A stretch of 64,000 nucleotides of DNA, from NCBI RefSeq assembly GCF_030580865.1, contig NZ_JAUQSY010000012.1, forward strand, positions 1 through 64,000. The letters run 5' to 3'. Every line of letters starts with the position of its first letter. Positions within the stretch are counted from its first letter, which is position 1. The stretch is from Hymenobacter aranciens (GTDB lineage Bacteria > Bacteroidota > Bacteroidia > Cytophagales > Hymenobacteraceae). The position numbers were made by a program, and so were the translations under genes. Below, one piece after another: positions 8,689 to 17,085 of the stretch. The notes under the pieces are model-generated. The model was not told the origin of the DNA. It saw nothing but the letters and a program-made list of their open reading frames with translations, and searched no databases.

Positions 8689-8760
8689 ATGCCTCGTCTC
8701 CGACGATGGCGCCGGCGGCAGGCGCAACACAACCCGCCCCCCAGTGCGTAAGCCCTGGGT

Positions 8761-9978
8761 ATGAACTTAACCACCGGCCAACCCTTCTGGCTTACCGAAC
8801 GCGGCCTCGGGCGCTACCCCGTCCTCGACCAAAACATCACCTGCGACGTGGCCGTGGTGGGCGGCGGTATCACCGGGGCATTTCTGGGCTACTACCTTAC
8901 CCGGGCTGGCCTGCGCGTGGCCGTGCTGGAGGCCCGCTACTTTGGCAGCGGCAGCACCTCGGCCAGCACGGCTATGTGCCAGTACGAGCTTGATGAAGAC
9001 CTGAGCAACCTGCGCCAGCAAGTGGGAGTGAAGCGCGCCAACGACGGCTACCTCGGCAACCTCTACGCCGTACACGCCCTGGCCCGCCTCTGCCGCGAAG
9101 AGCTGCCCGACGACTGCGAATTTGAATACTGCCGCAGCTTTTACCTGGCCAGCACCAAGGCCGATGTGCCGCACCTGTTCGAAGAAGGCGAGGCCCGGCG
9201 CGGCATTGGCATCGAGTGTGTTTTTCTGGAGGAGCAGGAGCTCCACGCCCGGTTCAAGCTGAAGGCCGCCGCGGGCCTGCTTTCTGGTGATACTGCGCAG
9301 GTGAACCCTTACAAACTCACCCATACGCTATTGCAAGCCGCCCAGGCCAACGGCCTGCAAGCCTTCGAGCGCACGCCGGTGCAGCGCTACACGCCCGATG
9401 CTGATGGCCCCGGCGTGACCGTGCAGGCCGGCAGCGAGGGCCAGTTTCGCATCCGGGCCCGGCACATCGTGGTGTGCACGGGCTACGCGGCGGCCGAACT
9501 GGTGCCGCAGGACATCGTGAACCTGCACTCGACCTATGTGGTGAGCAGCCTGCCCGGCCAGGCCGCCACGCTGCCCACCGGCACCGCCCAAATCTGGGAA
9601 ACGGCCCGGCCCTATCTCTACACCCGCGTCACGGCCGACGGCCGCCTGTTCGTGGGTGGGCGCGACGAGGTCATCAAAAACAGTACCTTCCAGCACGCCG
9701 TGCTGAACCACAAGACCGATAAATTGCTGGCCCAATTCCAGGAGTTATTCGACGCCGATACGCCCTGCACGCCCGATTTTGCCTGGGGCGGCGTGTACGG
9801 CGAAACTTCCGACGGCCTGCCCTACATCGGCCAGCACCCCGATTTTCCCCGCGCCTGGTTTGCCCTGGGCTACGGCGGCAACGGTACTACCTACAGCCTG
9901 CTGGCCGCCGAAATTATCCGCGACGCCTTGACGGGGCGCGAGCACCGGTTTGCCCACACGTTTGAGTTTGGGAGATAG
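8761..9978 (+). CDS. FAD-dependent oxidoreductase of the DAO (glycine/D-amino acid oxidase) family
   Basis: A 405-residue flavoprotein. The Rossmann FAD-binding motif is seen near residue 32 (VAVVGGGITGAFLGYYL), followed by the adenine-binding acidic end VLEAR, and the second FAD contact lies in RHIVVCTGYAA near 235. The C-terminal DGLPYIGQHP and LGYGGNG signatures are typical of DAO enzymes that oxidise the C-N bond of amino acids or secondary amines. No signal peptide is present. The substrate cannot be assigned. The 3' end overlaps the 3' end of the convergent desaturase reading frame by 65 bases, the result of a repeat insertion between them. Confidence 0.9.
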   Translation: MNLTTGQPFWLTERGLGRYPVLDQNITCDVAVVGGGITGAFLGYYLTRAGLRVAVLEARYFGSGSTSASTAMCQYELDEDLSNLRQQVGVKRANDGYLGNLYAVHALARLCREELPDDCEFEYCRSFYLASTKADVPHLFEEGEARRGIGIECVFLEEQELHARFKLKAAAGLLSGDTAQVNPYKLTHTLLQAAQANGLQAFERTPVQRYTPDADGPGVTVQAGSEGQFRIRARHIVVCTGYAAAELVPQDIVNLHSTYVVSSLPGQAATLPTGTAQIWETARPYLYTRVTADGRLFVGGRDEVIKNSTFQHAVLNHKTDKLLAQFQELFDADTPCTPDFAWGGVYGETSDGLPYIGQHPDFPRAWFALGYGGNGTTYSLLAAEIIRDALTGREHRFAHTFEFGR

Positions 9979-11140
9979 TTGCTGTCATGCTGAACGCAGT
10001 GAAGCATCCTATCACGTTCGAACGCTTGGTTCCGACGTGATAGGATGCTTCACTGCGTTCAGCATGACAGCTACAGCAGGCTACCGCTAGCACCGGCGCG
10101 GCCGCAATACGCCGGGTGCGGCTGCGCAGCAGGGCCACTACTTCGGCGTCGTCGGCATACCGGTCGTCGAGGTTCACGAAGTGGCGGGCCAGCAGGTCGT
10201 AACGCTTGGCCATGAGGTAGAAAAAGATGTGCAGGAAGTGAATGCCATCGAACACAATGGCGTCGTTGGCGGCGTACTGGGCCAGGTTCTTCTGGAAGTG
10301 CAGGGGGTGCTCGGTCCAGTGCATGGCCGGCTTGAGGTGGTGGCTGATGTGGTAGCCGTCGTTCCAGCACTTGTGGTTGTAGGGCGTGTTGATGCAGGTC
10401 ACGCTGTTCTGGTAGCAGTTGTCGGGCGCATCGGCGGCGATGAAGGCGTGCTGCGCCCAGTTGCCGAGCATCATGATGCAGCGCCCGGTGATGACCGGCA
10501 GAATGAGCACCGCCACCGTGGCCGGCCAGTTCACAAACAGCAGCCCGAACGTGACCACCAGGTAAACAGCTTCGCCGCGCAGCAGCCGGCGGCGCAGCGT
10601 GGGCTTGTTGCGGCTGCCGAGGTAGCTCACCAGCTTCGGAATACCGAGCAGGAAAAAATCACCCAGATAGCGCAGGAAGCTCCGCAGCGAGTCGCGCTGG
10701 TAGAACATGGTCGAGCTTTCGTCGTCGGGCAGGTTATTCTCGGGGTGGTGCATACCCAGGTGGTGGGTGAAGTACGTCTCCGGCGTTTGCCCAAACAGCG
10801 GCCCAATCACCCAGGGCAGGTAGTGGTTGAGGTAGCCGTACTTTTTCTTGAAAAATACCCGGTGGCTGGTGCAGTGCTGCATCAGCCCAAACGGCCCCCG
10901 GAACCGGGCATTGCCGAGCGCGAAATACACGCCGAACACCGCCCACCACAGCCAGCCCGTCACGGCGGGCACGAACAGCAGTACCGCCAGCGGCAGCATG
11001 GTGGCCGAAATCTGGAGCGTCAGATAAACGAAGGGCAGGTCGCGCCGGTCCTGCACGAAGCGGCCGAAAAATTCATCGGCGCGCGAAGGGTAAGTAGGGG
11101 CAAGGTACACCGGGTCGGTGGTGCCGGAAAAGCTTTTCAT
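9914..11140 (-). CDS. Membrane fatty acid desaturase with repeat-derived C-terminal tail
   Basis: The reading frame encodes 408 residues. The core is a membrane fatty acid desaturase/hydroxylase with several hydrophobic segments and the three histidine boxes that bind the diiron centre: a QHCTSH/HHLGMHH region near 105-150, NWAQHAF near 250 and GYHISHHL near 285. It inserts double bonds into acyl chains, adjusting membrane fluidity. The ATG at 11140 (MKSFSGTTDP) was chosen; a longer reading would translate the 21-bp array. The last 50 or so residues, including CHAERSEAS, are read from the palindrome at 9981-10071 and then from the antisense strand of the neighbouring gene, so the natural stop was probably lost when the element inserted. 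Whether the tail is tolerated is unknown. Confidence 0.85.
   Translation of the reverse strand: MKSFSGTTDPVYLAPTYPSRADEFFGRFVQDRRDLPFVYLTLQISATMLPLAVLLFVPAVTGWLWWAVFGVYFALGNARFRGPFGLMQHCTSHRVFFKKKYGYLNHYLPWVIGPLFGQTPETYFTHHLGMHHPENNLPDDESSTMFYQRDSLRSFLRYLGDFFLLGIPKLVSYLGSRNKPTLRRRLLRGEAVYLVVTFGLLFVNWPATVAVLILPVITGRCIMMLGNWAQHAFIAADAPDNCYQNSVTCINTPYNHKCWNDGYHISHHLKPAMHWTEHPLHFQKNLAQYAANDAIVFDGIHFLHIFFYLMAKRYDLLARHFVNLDDRYADDAEVVALLRSRTRRIAAAPVLAVACCSCHAERSEASYHVGTKRSNVIGCFTAFSMTATISQTQTCGQTGARAPSRRRG
9981..10071. repeat. Palindromic element, family 2 copy A (CHAERSEAS-type)
   Basis: Arms 9981-10017 and 10035-10071 are 37-base perfect reverse complements with a 17-base loop that itself pairs partly. 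The arm core is ATGCTGAACGCAGTGAAGC. Two relatives lie at 21581-21675 and 26116-26196. It sits between two convergent genes and is translated as the tail of the desaturase frame on the minus strand. No transposase is adjacent, so any movement would need help in trans. Confidence 0.92.
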
Positions 11141-11388
11141 GCGAGGATAGGGGAGAAGCGTGCTATCCAAGGCCAGGAAAAGGAGGAGGCGGGGCCCCAC
11201 CCCAGAGGGCGGAACTCGCTGACACCGATGGGGCAGAAGTAGCTGAATGGAGCTAAGCGCAGCCCGTGGCGTGGGCCCGGCGGGCCCGTATAGGGGGTTA
11301 AACGTGATGCAAGATAAGTCGTTCCAAATGCCCGAAAGTTGTGGGCCGGCGCGGCCGCCTCCCCGGCCCTGGCCCTCTATCTGCGGAC

Positions 11389-11590
11389 AGCACCCGAAAC
11401 GCCGCCGACAGCACCCGCAACGCTGCGGAAGTAGCCGAAAAACGCGGAACAGTGCCCGCAACGGGCGGGACAGCGCCCACAATGCCCTGGGCAGTGCCCT
11501 AAACCAACGGGACAGTGCCCGAAACGCCGCCGACAGTGGCCGAAACAGCTGGAACAGTGTCCGAAACGCCTCTGGCAGCACTCCCAACGA
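11389..11590. repeat. Degenerate 21-bp period array 1
   Basis: About ten imperfect units begin at 11389, 11410, 11431, 11451, 11472, 11493, 11514, 11535, 11556 and 11577; every step is 21 bases except one of 20. The rough consensus begins AGTGCCCGAAACG and the second half of each unit varies. The 530-base gap between the desaturase and the next gene holds this array, about 250 GC-rich bases with no visible feature (11141-11388), and a short leader (11591-11670). Because 21 is three times seven, both strands read as heptad peptides (for example SARNAAD), which I regard as incidental. Confidence 0.85.
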
Positions 11591-11670
11591 AAAAATATAC
11601 CGGACTACCGCCAAAAAACAGGACCAATCAAAAATTATTTCTACCTTTCAGCACCTTAACTCTTTCTGCC

Positions 11671-12372
11671 ATGAAAAATAACCGCCTCGACGCCTACCAC
11701 CGGCGCGACACCGCCACCACCGCCGGCCTCGACGCCGACAAAAAGAACTACGAGCCCATCGAAGAGGACATTGCCCCCCTCCGTGAGCAGCTCGCCACCA
11801 ACCACGCCAACGCCGATAAGCTCATCGACGAGGTGCTGAAGGCCGACAGCGAAGACTCGGCCGAAGTGAAAACCAAAACCAAAGGCCTGCTGCTGCCCCT
11901 GCTCAACCGACTCTCGGCCGGCCTCCAGGCCTTCGCCGAAAGCAAAGCCAACGATGACGAAGACCTGCTGCCCCGCGTGACCCTGGGCAGCGACGCCCTC
12001 CGCAAAGCCGACGAAGACTCCTTCGTGCGCCTGGCCACCGGCCTGCTTGCCGAAGCCGACAAAGTACCCGCCGCCCAGCTCACCAAGCGCGAGTTCCTGC
12101 CCGCCGACCTCGCCGAGGCCAAGCGCCTGCTCCAGCGCTTCGCCGGCCGCCTCACCCCCGGCCGCCTCGCCGACGTGGAGGGCAAAAGCACCCGCGAAAT
12201 CCTCTCCGACCTGCTGGCCGCCAACCAGCAGCTCATCAAAAAAATCCGCAAGCAGCTGTTGCCCTACAAAAACTCCCCCACCAAGCACGACGTGTGGTTG
12301 CGGTTTCAGGGGTATTCGAAGGTGGTGCTGCGCACCGGCGGGTCGGCTAAAAGTGGGTCGGGCGCTGCCTAG
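11671..12372 (+). CDS. Hypothetical helical protein (array-associated, copy 1)
   Basis: A 233-residue soluble protein of unknown function, without signal peptide or membrane segment. It is rich in Ala, Leu, Lys, Asp and Glu and predicted almost fully helical, with a basic C-terminus containing QLIKKIRKQLLPYK and a final VWLRFQGYSKVVLRTGG. It follows a degenerate 21-bp array, as does the hypothetical gene at 36985, which has a similar size and helical make-up, so the two may be distant relatives (inference). Diverged copies of its 3' end occur at 14991-15120 and 16931-17005. The ATG at 11671 is preferred because the upstream in-frame codons read the repeat array. The stop codon overlaps the promoter element of the next gene. 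Confidence 0.75.
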   Translation: MKNNRLDAYHRRDTATTAGLDADKKNYEPIEEDIAPLREQLATNHANADKLIDEVLKADSEDSAEVKTKTKGLLLPLLNRLSAGLQAFAESKANDDEDLLPRVTLGSDALRKADEDSFVRLATGLLAEADKVPAAQLTKREFLPADLAEAKRLLQRFAGRLTPGRLADVEGKSTREILSDLLAANQQLIKKIRKQLLPYKNSPTKHDVWLRFQGYSKVVLRTGGSAKSGSGAA

Positions 12373-12377
12373 CTTTG
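12370..12377 (+). promoter_or_regulatory. -7 element TAGCTTTG for the first FG-GAP gene
   Basis: TAGCTTTG matches TAnnTTTG and shares its first three bases with the TAG stop of the preceding gene. The ATG of the FG-GAP gene is at 12416, leaving a leader of about 30 bases. The equivalent position of the duplicated copy carries TAACTTTG at 15140-15147, which supports a conserved function. Confidence 0.6.
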
Positions 12378-12415
12378 CGGCGTCTTGTCATTGCCCAACT
12401 CTAGTAATACTCCTG

Positions 12416-14137
12416 ATGCGCTTTCTTATACTGCCTGGGTTTGTTTTCGCCGCCTTCGGAGCCTCTGCCCAAGTTATTACCAGCCTGCTGCCGCCCCGCA
12501 ATGCCCTTAACGCTCCCCGTACAACGGCCGTGGCGGCCACTCTGTCGGTACCGGTTGCCGTCGGTGCAGGTTCGGCCCTGCACGTATTCAGCGCCCAGGC
12601 TGGCGGCCACAAAGCCGGGACGGCTGCCGCTACCGGTAACATCATCAGTATTACCCCCACCGTCGAGTTCAAACCTGGTGAAATTGTGCGGACTACCCTT
12701 GCCGCCGGGGCGGGCACCGCACCGCAGGTGTGGCAGTTCACGGCCGCTGCGGGCCAGGGGCCCGGCGTATTCAGAGGCGCCACCAACCCCCTTATTGGGT
12801 CCAGTACTAATGATGTTGAGGTCGCCGACATCGACAACGATGGCGATTTGGACCTGCTGGTAGTAGATATACTTAACCGGGCTATCACGGTCGCCCGCAA
12901 CGCTGCGGGCGGCACCTTGGCCGCGCCGGCCACGGCCCTGACGCTGCCATCCGATTACTTTCCCCAGGAGCTGGCCATCGGCGACCTCGACAATGATGGT
13001 GACCTTGACTTGGCAATTTCTACCTATTTCAGTACCCAAGGGGGCAATGGAGCAATTACCATCGGCCTCAACGATGGGCAGGGCGCCTTCACCGCTCCCG
13101 CCCCCGCCACCTTGTCCACGCTGGTGGGCAACCAGCCCACCGGTATAGAAGTAGGGGATATTGATGCCGACGGCGACCTGGATATCCTGACCGCCAACTA
13201 CGCCGCCAACTCCGTCAGCGTGTGCCGCAACAATGGCAGCGCAGGCTTTACGTTGGCAGCCACGGTGGCCGTCGGCATATCGCCCCGCGACCTGGCGCTG
13301 GGCGACCTGGACGGCGACGGCGACCTGGATTTGGTAACGGCCAATGGCGGGGGCACTCCCAATGCCAGCGTGCGGCTCAACAATGGCAGCGGGCAGTTCA
13401 CGGCGCCGGCTCAGGGAGGAAGCCTGTCGACCGGCCAACAGTCTATCGGGGTAGCGTTGGGCGACGTAGACGGTGATGGCGACCTGGACGCCTTGGTTAC
13501 GAATCCCTCCAGCGGCAGCGTCAGCGTTTGCCTCAATAATGCCGCTGGCCTGCTAACGCCCATCGTCCCCGCCGTGGCGCTGGGTGGAGTGCCAGCGGCT
13601 ACCCCATTTGATGTGGCTCTAGGAGATATCGACGGGGACGGCGACTTGGATGGCCTCGCCGTTAATGCGTATGGCAATGCCCCCACGGTCCGGGTGATGA
13701 TAAACGACGGCCTGGGAGGATTTTCGCTAAGCAGAAATTACATAGTGCCCCTCAGTGCCACTCCCAACCACATCGCGCTGGGCGACCTGAACGGCGATGG
13801 CGACCTAGACCTGGCCACCGACGGAATCACCGGCTCTACTACCTTCAACGTCCGGTTCAACCAGCTGACCACCGCTACCCAGCCCGCAGTGGCTGGGGCA
13901 CCTGCTACCATCTGGCCCAATCCAGTGGGGCGCGGCACCACCTTGCAAGTGCTGACGGGCACTGCTGCTGCCGGCACCATTACCGTGCAGAACCTCTTTG
14001 GTCAGCTAGTGCATCAACAGCCTTTTCAACAGGCTAAATCCGACATTTCCACTCGTAGCTTGGCCCCCGGCCTCTACCTGCTCACGGTGCAGGCCGCCGG
14101 GCAGGCCCCCCGCACCCAGCGCGTGGTGGTGGAGTAA
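12416..14137 (+). CDS. Secreted FG-GAP/VCBS repeat protein with T9SS sorting domain, copy 1
   Basis: A 573-residue secreted protein: signal peptide MRFLILPGFVFAAFGASAQ, an SbsA-like Ig domain at about 20-120, then a series of FG-GAP/VCBS repeats, each with a calcium-binding loop of the type DIDNDGDLDLL (near 140, 185, 245, 290, 345, 400 and 460), predicted to form a beta-propeller. The last 75 residues are a type IX secretion sorting domain starting at IWPNPVGRGT and ending in a basic-hydrophobic strand, so export through the outer membrane by T9SS is expected. Such proteins often bind surfaces or polysaccharides; the target here is unknown. A near copy is encoded at 15183. ATG 12416 opens the signal peptide. 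Confidence 0.9.
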   Translation: MRFLILPGFVFAAFGASAQVITSLLPPRNALNAPRTTAVAATLSVPVAVGAGSALHVFSAQAGGHKAGTAAATGNIISITPTVEFKPGEIVRTTLAAGAGTAPQVWQFTAAAGQGPGVFRGATNPLIGSSTNDVEVADIDNDGDLDLLVVDILNRAITVARNAAGGTLAAPATALTLPSDYFPQELAIGDLDNDGDLDLAISTYFSTQGGNGAITIGLNDGQGAFTAPAPATLSTLVGNQPTGIEVGDIDADGDLDILTANYAANSVSVCRNNGSAGFTLAATVAVGISPRDLALGDLDGDGDLDLVTANGGGTPNASVRLNNGSGQFTAPAQGGSLSTGQQSIGVALGDVDGDGDLDALVTNPSSGSVSVCLNNAAGLLTPIVPAVALGGVPAATPFDVALGDIDGDGDLDGLAVNAYGNAPTVRVMINDGLGGFSLSRNYIVPLSATPNHIALGDLNGDGDLDLATDGITGSTTFNVRFNQLTTATQPAVAGAPATIWPNPVGRGTTLQVLTGTAAAGTITVQNLFGQLVHQQPFQQAKSDISTRSLAPGLYLLTVQAAGQAPRTQRVVVE

Positions 14138-14161
14138 TGCCCCCGGCCAGATTAGCGCCGG

Positions 14162-14902
14162 CTACTGCTTCACCAGCCCCTGGCTGGTCAGCGTCAGCTG
14201 CATCACGTCGAGCTGGAAGCGCTGCTTAAGCGTGCTGGCCACGTTGCGCCGAAAAGCCACCAGCGAGGCCGGGCTGCCCTGCGCGCCCACCGCGAGCAAC
14301 GCGGTTTGCAGCTTTAGGTACTCGCCCAGCGCGGCCGCAGCCGTGGCCGACTTCCCGCTCAGCACATTGGCCACGGCCGGGGCAAACTGCCGCCGCACGC
14401 CCGCCGAGCCGCTGGCCGGCAGCAGAGCCCCGGCCGGGGCCTCGCCGTGGGCCACCCGGTAGGTGGCCACCAGGTAAGCGGCAAAGGCGTCGGCCACATC
14501 GTTTTCGCGCAGGCCCGAGCCGGCCAGTAGCTTGCGGTAGAGCACGGTGTAGTCGGTGCTGCCGCCCGGCCCAAAGGCGGCCGTGAATTGCTGGGCCGTG
14601 GCGGCGGGCTTGCCGGCATTCTGCTGGGCCAGGGCCTGCTGCCGGGCCGCCGGGGTAGGGGTGAAGGCCGTGCTGGCGGCCGGGCGGGCGGCGCGGGTGC
14701 TGCTGCGCCCGCTGGCTCCGGCCGTGCGGCCCGAGTTGCGGTAGGAAGCCTCCAGGGCATTCTGATTCAGCAGCGTGGTGGTCTGGCTCAGCACCGAGCT
14801 GGTGAAGATGTCCATCGTCAGCTCGACGGACTGGGCCCGGGCAGCGGGCGCGGCGGCCAGCCCCAGCAGCAGGGCGGCTCCGAAGAATAGGGTACGGGTC
14901 AT
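14162..14902 (-). CDS. Secreted hypothetical protein (DUF6683-like, tentative)
   Basis: The 246-residue product starts with a signal peptide (MTRTLFFGAALLLGLAAAPAARAQ), continues with a Ser/Ala/Arg-rich low-complexity stretch (about 55-90), and then a helical domain containing LRENDVADAFAAYLVATYRVA and YLKLQTALLA. The arrangement recalls a family I remember as DUF6683, but I am not certain. It lies on the opposite strand between the two duplicated FG-GAP genes, so it was either part of the duplicated segment and kept once, or inserted afterwards. Its 3' end is 24 bases from the end of the first FG-GAP gene. Function unknown. Confidence 0.75.
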   Translation of the reverse strand: MTRTLFFGAALLLGLAAAPAARAQSVELTMDIFTSSVLSQTTTLLNQNALEASYRNSGRTAGASGRSSTRAARPAASTAFTPTPAARQQALAQQNAGKPAATAQQFTAAFGPGGSTDYTVLYRKLLAGSGLRENDVADAFAAYLVATYRVAHGEAPAGALLPASGSAGVRRQFAPAVANVLSGKSATAAAALGEYLKLQTALLAVGAQGSPASLVAFRRNVASTLKQRFQLDVMQLTLTSQGLVKQ

Positions 14903-14990
14903 GGCAGGAGCGGACAGCTGGATAATTACGACCGCTGTACGTGGCCCCATGGCCGGGGTTAGCTAAGAATTGTTTGTTGCCTGAAACATG

Positions 14991-15120
14991 CAACCAGCAG
15001 CTCATCAAAAAAAACGCTAGCAGTTGCTGCTCTACAAAGGCTCAGCTACCCGGCACGAAGTGTAGCTGCAGTTTCACGGGTATTCGAAAGTGTGCTGCGC
15101 ACGGGCGGCAGGGGCAAAGG
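14991..15120 (+). pseudogene. Diverged remnant of the 3' end of the 11671-12372 gene
   Basis: The segment aligns with 12222-12355: CAACCAGCAGCTCATCAAAA at its start, GGTATTCGAA in the middle and GCTGCGCAC followed by GGCGG near the end, in the same order and spacing. Several indels and stop codons destroy the frame. As in the first copy, it is followed at once by the promoter and start of an FG-GAP gene, showing that the duplicated unit ran from the 3' end of the helical gene through the FG-GAP gene. Confidence 0.8.
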
Positions 15121-15139
15121 CGATGGTACAGCAGCGGTC

Positions 15140-15147
15140 TAACTTTG
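15140..15147 (+). promoter_or_regulatory. -7 element TAACTTTG for the second FG-GAP gene
   Basis: TAACTTTG is an exact TAnnTTTG match, 35 bases before the ATG at 15183. It lies in the same relative place as TAGCTTTG in front of the first FG-GAP gene and was kept although the sequence around it diverged. Confidence 0.6.
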
Positions 15148-15182
15148 TGGCACCTTATCACTCTCTAACTCCTGGCCTCCCG

Positions 15183-16907
15183 ATGCGCTTTCTTACGCTT
15201 CTTGGTTTTGTTTTCGCTGCCTCCGGGGCCTCTGCCCAAGTCATTACGAGCCTGCTTCCACCTCGCAATGCCCGTAGCGTTGCCCGCTCAACTGCCGTAG
15301 CGGCTACCCTGTCGGCACCGGTTGCCGTGGGCGCAGGTTCGGCCCTGCACGTATTCAGCGCCCAGGCGGGCGGCCACAAAGCCGGCACCGCCACCGCCAC
15401 CGGCAACGTCATCAGTCTTACCCCCACTGTTGGGTTTAAGCCCGGCGAAGTCGTGCGGGCCACCCTCACCGCTGCGGGGAGCGCCGTACCGCAGGTGTGG
15501 CAGTTTACGGCCGCCGCCGGCCAGGGGGCCGGCGTATTCAGGGGGGTGAGCAACCCCGTCATTGGGTCCAGCACCAGCGATGTGGAGGTGGCCGACCTCG
15601 ACAACGACAGCGATTTGGACCTGCTGGTGGTGGATGTGATTAATCGGGCCATTACAGTCACCCGCAATCTCGGGGGCGGCACTTTTGCCGTTCCGGCCCC
15701 GGCCCTGGTGCTGCCACCGAATTACTCTCCCCAGGAGTTGGCCATCGGTGACCTCGACAACGATGGTGACCTCGACCTGGCAATTTCTACGTATTTCAGC
15801 ACGCAGGGAGGGAATGGCGCGATTACCATCGGCCTCAACGATGGGCAGGGCAACTTCACCACTACCGCCCCCGCCACCTTGTCCACGCTGGTGGGCAATC
15901 AGCCCTTGGGGATAGAAGTGGGGGATATTGACGCCGACGGCGACCTGGATATTCTGACCGCCAGCTACGCCGGCAACTCCGTGAGTGTGTGCCGTAACAA
16001 TGGCAGCGCAGGCTTCACGCTGGCGGCTACGGTGGCCGTGGGCGATTCGCCCCGCGACCTAGCGCTGGGCGACCTCGACAGCGATGGCGACCTGGATTTT
16101 GTGACGGCCAATGGTGGGGGCACTCCCAATGCCAGCGTGCGGCTCAACGATGGCAGCGGACTGTTCACGGCTCCAGCTCAGGGAGGAAGCCTCTCGACCG
16201 GCCTGCAATCCATCGGGGTAGCCTTAGGCGACGTAGACCGTGATGGCGACCTCGACGCCCTGGTTACGAATCCCGCCGGCGGCAGCGTCAGCGTTTGCCT
16301 GAATAATGGCGCTGCGCTGCTAACGCCCGTCGTCCCCGCCGTGGTGCTGGGCCTGGTGCCAGCGGCTACGCCGTTCGATGTCGCGTTAGGCGACATTGAC
16401 GGCGACGGCGACCTGGATGGCCTGGCCGTGAATGCGTACGGGAATGCCCCGACGGTTCGGGTGATGACAAACGACGGCCTGGGCGGGTTTTCACTAGGCC
16501 GGGATGCGGTGGTGGCCCTCAGCGCCACGCCCAATCATATCGCGCTGGGCGACCTTGACGGCGACGGCGACTTAGACCTGGCCACCGACGGAATCTCCGG
16601 CTCTACTACGTTTAACGTCCGGTTCAACCAGCTGACCACCGCTACCCAGCAGCCGGCGTCTGCTGCTCCGGCTACCATCTGGCCCAATCCAGTGGGACGC
16701 GGCACCACCTTACACCTGCTGACGGGTACTACTGCTGCTGCCGGCACCATTACCGTGCAAAACCTCTTGGGCCAGATAGTGCATCAACAGGCTTTTCAGC
16801 AGGCTAAATCCGACATTACCACCGCCGGTCTGGCCCCCGGCCTCTACCTGCTCACGGTGCAGGCTCCGGGCCAGCCCGCCCGCACCCAGCACGTGGTGGT
16901 GGAGTAG
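15183..16907 (+). CDS. Secreted FG-GAP/VCBS repeat protein with T9SS sorting domain, copy 2
   Basis: The 574-residue product is a close tandem copy of the protein encoded at 12416: the same signal peptide pattern (MRFLTLLGFVFAASGASAQ), SbsA-like Ig domain, seven or so FG-GAP repeats with DLDNDGDLDLA-type loops, and a C-terminal T9SS sorting domain from IWPNPVGRGT. Substitutions are scattered through the whole length, with none of the repeats lost, so both copies look functional. Some calcium loops differ (DLDSDGDLDF and DVDRDGDLDA against DLDGDGDLDL and DVDGDGDLDA). The pair might bind slightly different ligands (inference). Confidence 0.9.
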   Translation: MRFLTLLGFVFAASGASAQVITSLLPPRNARSVARSTAVAATLSAPVAVGAGSALHVFSAQAGGHKAGTATATGNVISLTPTVGFKPGEVVRATLTAAGSAVPQVWQFTAAAGQGAGVFRGVSNPVIGSSTSDVEVADLDNDSDLDLLVVDVINRAITVTRNLGGGTFAVPAPALVLPPNYSPQELAIGDLDNDGDLDLAISTYFSTQGGNGAITIGLNDGQGNFTTTAPATLSTLVGNQPLGIEVGDIDADGDLDILTASYAGNSVSVCRNNGSAGFTLAATVAVGDSPRDLALGDLDSDGDLDFVTANGGGTPNASVRLNDGSGLFTAPAQGGSLSTGLQSIGVALGDVDRDGDLDALVTNPAGGSVSVCLNNGAALLTPVVPAVVLGLVPAATPFDVALGDIDGDGDLDGLAVNAYGNAPTVRVMTNDGLGGFSLGRDAVVALSATPNHIALGDLDGDGDLDLATDGISGSTTFNVRFNQLTTATQQPASAAPATIWPNPVGRGTTLHLLTGTTAAAGTITVQNLLGQIVHQQAFQQAKSDITTAGLAPGLYLLTVQAPGQPARTQHVVVE

Positions 16908-16930
16908 GAGCGCCTCGCTAAAATCTCAGT

Positions 16931-17005
16931 CGCCCGGCACAGCGTGTGGCTGCGCTTTCATAGGTATTCGAAGGTGGTGCTGCGCACCGGCGGCAGGGGG
17001 CAAAG
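16931..17005 (+). pseudogene. Third remnant of the 3' end of the 11671-12372 gene
   Basis: The segment matches the last part of the helical gene again: GTGTGGCTGCGCTTTCA against GTGTGGTTGCGGTTTCA, then GGTATTCGAAGGTGGTGCTG and CGCACCGGCGG. It follows the second FG-GAP gene directly but is not followed by a third one. It therefore marks the right border of the tandem duplication. Confidence 0.8.
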
Positions 17006-17047
17006 CCAGAAGAGGCCAAGCCTGACGCGTAGCGTTTGAACCTATGA

Positions 17048-17084
17048 TAGAAGCCCCGGTGCCGGTAAGGCGTCGGGGCTTCTA
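17048..17084. terminator. Convergent terminator hairpin
   Basis: An 11-base stem (TAGAAGCCCCG / CGGGGCTTCTA) with a 15-base loop lies between the second FG-GAP gene and the convergent lipoprotein-like gene, whose stop codon begins one base later. It probably ends transcripts from both sides. Confidence 0.7.
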
Positions 17085-17085
17085 C

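Noticed and set aside
10181-11242. Plus-strand frame opposite the desaturase
   Set aside because: The minus strand carries all three histidine boxes; the plus frame has no recognisable domain.
11141-11614. N-terminal extension of the desaturase through array 1
   Set aside because: The extension is a translated 21-bp array with low complexity; the conserved protein starts at the Met encoded at 11140.
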